Positions 5,320-6,713 of a stretch of DNA of 6,713 bases are shown here, in pieces. The stretch spans positions 1 to 6,713 of the forward strand of contig JAAYZI010000278.1 of the NCBI GenBank assembly GCA_012514925.1. Reading direction: 5' to 3'. A model generated the notes under the pieces. It was given only the letters and a program-made list of their open reading frames with translations, made no database searches and was not told the origin of the DNA. The translations under genes were made by a program, and so were the position numbers. Every line of letters starts with the position of its first letter. The first letter of the stretch is position 1. Source of the stretch: Deltaproteobacteria bacterium (GTDB taxonomy: Bacteria > Bdellovibrionota_C > UBA2361 > JAAYZI01).

Positions 5320-5469
5320 AGGAAATTTTGCCATGACCTCTACGCAACTTGCTTAAGCTCTTTACGGATTGTCATCAACTTTGCCTTTCGCCACAAAGAG
5401 CGCTGCACTTTTACTTTCTCCAGAGAAAGTAAAAATATAGCTTCTGACTAATTGTAAGGGGTAATTACG
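5320..5469. other. non-coding stretch after repeat copy 2, with a 12-bp inverted repeat
   Basis: No convincing gene is seen. ttttactttctc (5409-5420) and gagaaagtaaaa (5423-5434) are perfect reverse complements separated by only two bases, an AT-rich palindrome-like hairpin without a following T tract on plus. Both strands show short open stretches (for example MTIRKELKQVA on minus, 5340-5375), none with family resemblance. The stretch could be the continuation of the repeat family seen in copy 2. Confidence 0.4.
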
Positions 5470-5571
5470 ATGCTACCAACAATCTTTATTCGCCATGGCC
5501 ACACATCACGACTGCTTGACCAAAAGACCATCCTTGCAAAAATGCGTCCCCCACGAAGTCTAAAATATTAA
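5470..5571 (+). pseudogene. 33-codon ORF beginning like a histidine phosphatase, probably truncated
   Basis: ATG 5470 follows TAAGGGG and opens MLPTIFIRHGHTSRLLDQ, where IFIRHGHT resembles the N-terminal strand and catalytic RHG motif of histidine phosphatases. The resemblance ends after about 20 residues, and TAA 5569-5571 directly abuts the tRNA-Leu fragment at 5572. The likely reading is a gene cut off by rearrangement near the attachment site; a chance RHG match in a short ORF is the alternative. Confidence 0.35.
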
Positions 5572-5625
5572 TGCCGAGGACCGGACTTGAACCGGTACAG
5601 GAGTTGCCCCCCGAGGGATTTTAAG
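5572..5625 (-). tRNA. 3' half of a tRNA-Leu (anticodon TAA) gene, likely integration attachment site
   Basis: Read on the minus strand, this 54-nt piece has the anticodon loop CTTAAAA (5619-5625), the 3' anticodon-stem strand TCCCT and a long variable region typical of leucine tRNA. A perfect T-arm (ACCGG TTCAAGT CCGGT) and the acceptor strand CCTCGGC plus discriminator A (5572) follow. CCA is not encoded. The 5' half is absent: the bases before the loop (GGCTG) do not pair with TCCCT, and no D-arm or GCCGAGG acceptor strand follows upstream. Identity to a tRNA therefore begins exactly at the anticodon loop, a known crossover point for tyrosine-recombinase elements. It is not a functional tRNA gene. 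The intact tRNA-Leu would lie at the element's other end, outside this window. Confidence 0.8.
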
Positions 5626-5837
5626 CAGCCTGTGTCAACTGAAAGCGCAATCCAATCCACAATTTACAAAGCACTTTTCCAAATGAGAACAGAATGAGAA
5701 TGGCTTTGCTTTCTCACTCAAACTCATGAAAGTTCACACACTTGATGGCCTACATTTTCCCGATGAGAAAATCAAGGTGAGCATGGAATGAGAAAATGCG
5801 CGCAATCAGCAGGCTTTCTTCTGTAAGCGAAATATCT
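5626..5837. other. non-coding stretch with repeated TGAGAA words between att site and nuclease gene
   Basis: No gene is seen. The word ATGAGAA occurs four times in direct orientation (in 5682-5689, 5693-5700, 5762-5769, 5787-5794), the first two spaced 11 bp apart, and once inverted as ttctca (from 5711). The longer form atgagaaaat occurs at 5763 and 5788. Such spacing suits a DNA-binding protein, for example an excisionase or recombinase arm sites next to the presumed attachment core, but they could also be chance in an AT-rich region. Confidence 0.35.
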
Positions 5838-6713
5838 TCAACGGCCCGCACCAATTAAAGAGTTGAAGATATCCTCATTAGCCTCAAACCAACGATAGAG
5901 GCGTAAACAACCCTTCAATCCGTCATCCACTGATTGAGCTTGTTCGTCATAGCTCCCCTGAAGATTGAGGATTGGCACCTGCAACCGAATTACAGCAGAT
6001 TTGTTTGCCTGCGTTATCTTCATACCAGTATCGAGTTTCCCAGCCAAAGCGTCAGTCAGTTCGTGTACTCTCGTACCCCATCCAGCGATTTGGATGTCAG
6101 CGTTACCGTGCCGCATTTTGTGAACCAGCTTTATCCCAGCAAATAGCTTTGGTGCGCGGAAATAGACGAAACTTGAGGTTGCGGGCCTCCCAGTCGGCTC
6201 TTGCATTTGCAGAACCGAGGCGATTTCCTGACTTCGCTGCCAATATCGCTTCCACAGGGCAGTCACTGCCGCATCTTCTTTTAATTGCCATCCATACTTG
6301 GCGCGTTCAATTGCCTTGGTCAGTAAGGCGCATTTATAAGCTCGCCGCTCGCCTTCAATACGACTTCCTTTCAGCCAATCCAGAATATCTTCATAACAGA
6401 GAACAGCATCAAACTCTTCTTGCTCCTCAGTGCCTAAGTAACAAGAAGGGGCAACAAGACAAAGATAATAATCATCAGCGGCACCTTGGCGAACTTGTTC
6501 TTCGCCACGCTGACGATAACGCTCTTTTTGTAGTGGCTGAAAAGACGCGGAAACTTTGTTCTCTATGTGGATTATGATTGTAGAGCCACTATCAGTTCTG
6601 AGCTTCAGTGTCAGGTCGGATTCACCAGTTGCGTCACTGACGCCCCGCGAAGCCGCAGTCAACTCCACGGAAGAAAGATTAAGCCTCGCTGTGAACCAGT
6701 TTAGAAACTCAGG
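5838..6713 (-). CDS. PD-(D/E)XK nuclease superfamily protein (5' end outside window)
   Basis: The frame is open to the right edge, giving 291 visible residues. GTG at 6666-6668 is not needed as start because the frame continues in a protein-like way (PEFLNWFTARLNLSS) before it. Counting from the edge, GESDLTL carries D33 and IIIHIENKV carries E51 and K53, the D...ExK core of PD-(D/E)XK nucleases. The following basic/aromatic helix (FQPLQKERYRQRG) fits the uncharacterised PDDEXK family often seen near defence or mobile genes. The C-terminal 200 residues are mixed and unknown to me. No stop or frameshift is present. It lies directly beside the tRNA-Leu attachment remnant, probably as cargo at an island's end. 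Substrate and partners are unknown. Confidence 0.72.
   Translation of the reverse strand, partial: PEFLNWFTARLNLSSVELTAASRGVSDATGESDLTLKLRTDSGSTIIIHIENKVSASFQPLQKERYRQRGEEQVRQGAADDYYLCLVAPSCYLGTEEQEEFDAVLCYEDILDWLKGSRIEGERRAYKCALLTKAIERAKYGWQLKEDAAVTALWKRYWQRSQEIASVLQMQEPTGRPATSSFVYFRAPKLFAGIKLVHKMRHGNADIQIAGWGTRVHELTDALAGKLDTGMKITQANKSAVIRLQVPILNLQGSYDEQAQSVDDGLKGCLRLYRWFEANEDIFNSLIGAGR

Noticed and set aside
5409..5434. 12-bp inverted repeat as an intrinsic terminator
   Set aside because: The stem is AT-rich with a two-base loop and no T tract follows on plus, so it is noted only as an inverted repeat.
5972..6577. Long plus-strand ORF opposite the PD-(D/E)XK gene
   Set aside because: Its composition is that of an antisense frame, without domains, whereas the minus strand has the nuclease motifs.
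1..6713. CRISPR array or rRNA
   Set aside because: No regularly spaced repeats and no rRNA-like sequence were seen on either strand.

Overview
The window looks like an accessory, rearranged stretch of a bacterial chromosome. It mixes intact small genes with truncated ones, repeats and a tRNA fragment. Shine-Dalgarno sites are strong (AGGAGG, GGAGGT, GGGAGG), and the broken genes include a radical-SAM porphyrin-type enzyme. Together these suggest an anaerobe, perhaps a Firmicute (Negativicutes/Clostridia-like) or a former deltaproteobacterium. Taxonomy is inference only.

Layout. (1) 1-1250: the 3' tail of an unknown reading frame at the left edge, a hairpin terminator, and a complete minus-strand SPFH/band-7 (stomatin-like) membrane protein with its upstream region. 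(2) 1165-2528: an AT-richer plus-strand toxin-antitoxin-like module. It has a perfect 20-bp palindrome (likely operator), a ribbon-helix-helix protein, a 36-residue overlapping mini-ORF, an intact zeta-toxin-family kinase, and a 63-residue protein whose start overlaps the zeta stop. (3) 2611-3009: the C-terminal piece of a threonyl-tRNA synthetase on the minus strand, cut where a repeat begins. (4) 3004-5293: a segment bounded by two direct copies (123 and 126 bp) of an unrecognised repeat. Each copy carries a ribosome-binding site, an ATG and seven codons (MEESVKR). Copy 1 is fused in frame to the C-terminal part of a nucleoside phosphorylase. Then follow an intact histidine phosphatase, a degraded radical-SAM gene with an in-frame TAG, an IS-like remnant and an intact HIT-family protein. 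Copy 2 opens a 15-codon dead-end ORF. (5) 5320-5837: mostly non-coding, with a 12-bp inverted repeat, a 33-codon ORF that begins like a histidine phosphatase, the 3' half of a tRNA-Leu gene and repeated TGAGAA motifs. (6) 5838-6713: a minus-strand PD-(D/E)XK nuclease-family protein that runs off the right edge.

How it fits together. The tRNA-Leu fragment starts exactly at the anticodon loop and runs to the discriminator base, as expected for the displaced 3' half left by a tyrosine-recombinase-type integration. If so, the nuclease gene lies just inside an integrated island and the sequence to its left is the flank. The most novel item is the 123/126-bp repeat. It is a dispersed start cassette whose ribosome-binding site and ATG lie in a predicted hairpin, and its first copy borders two truncated genes. 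The zeta module with small coupled ORFs on both sides of the toxin is the second item worth attention.
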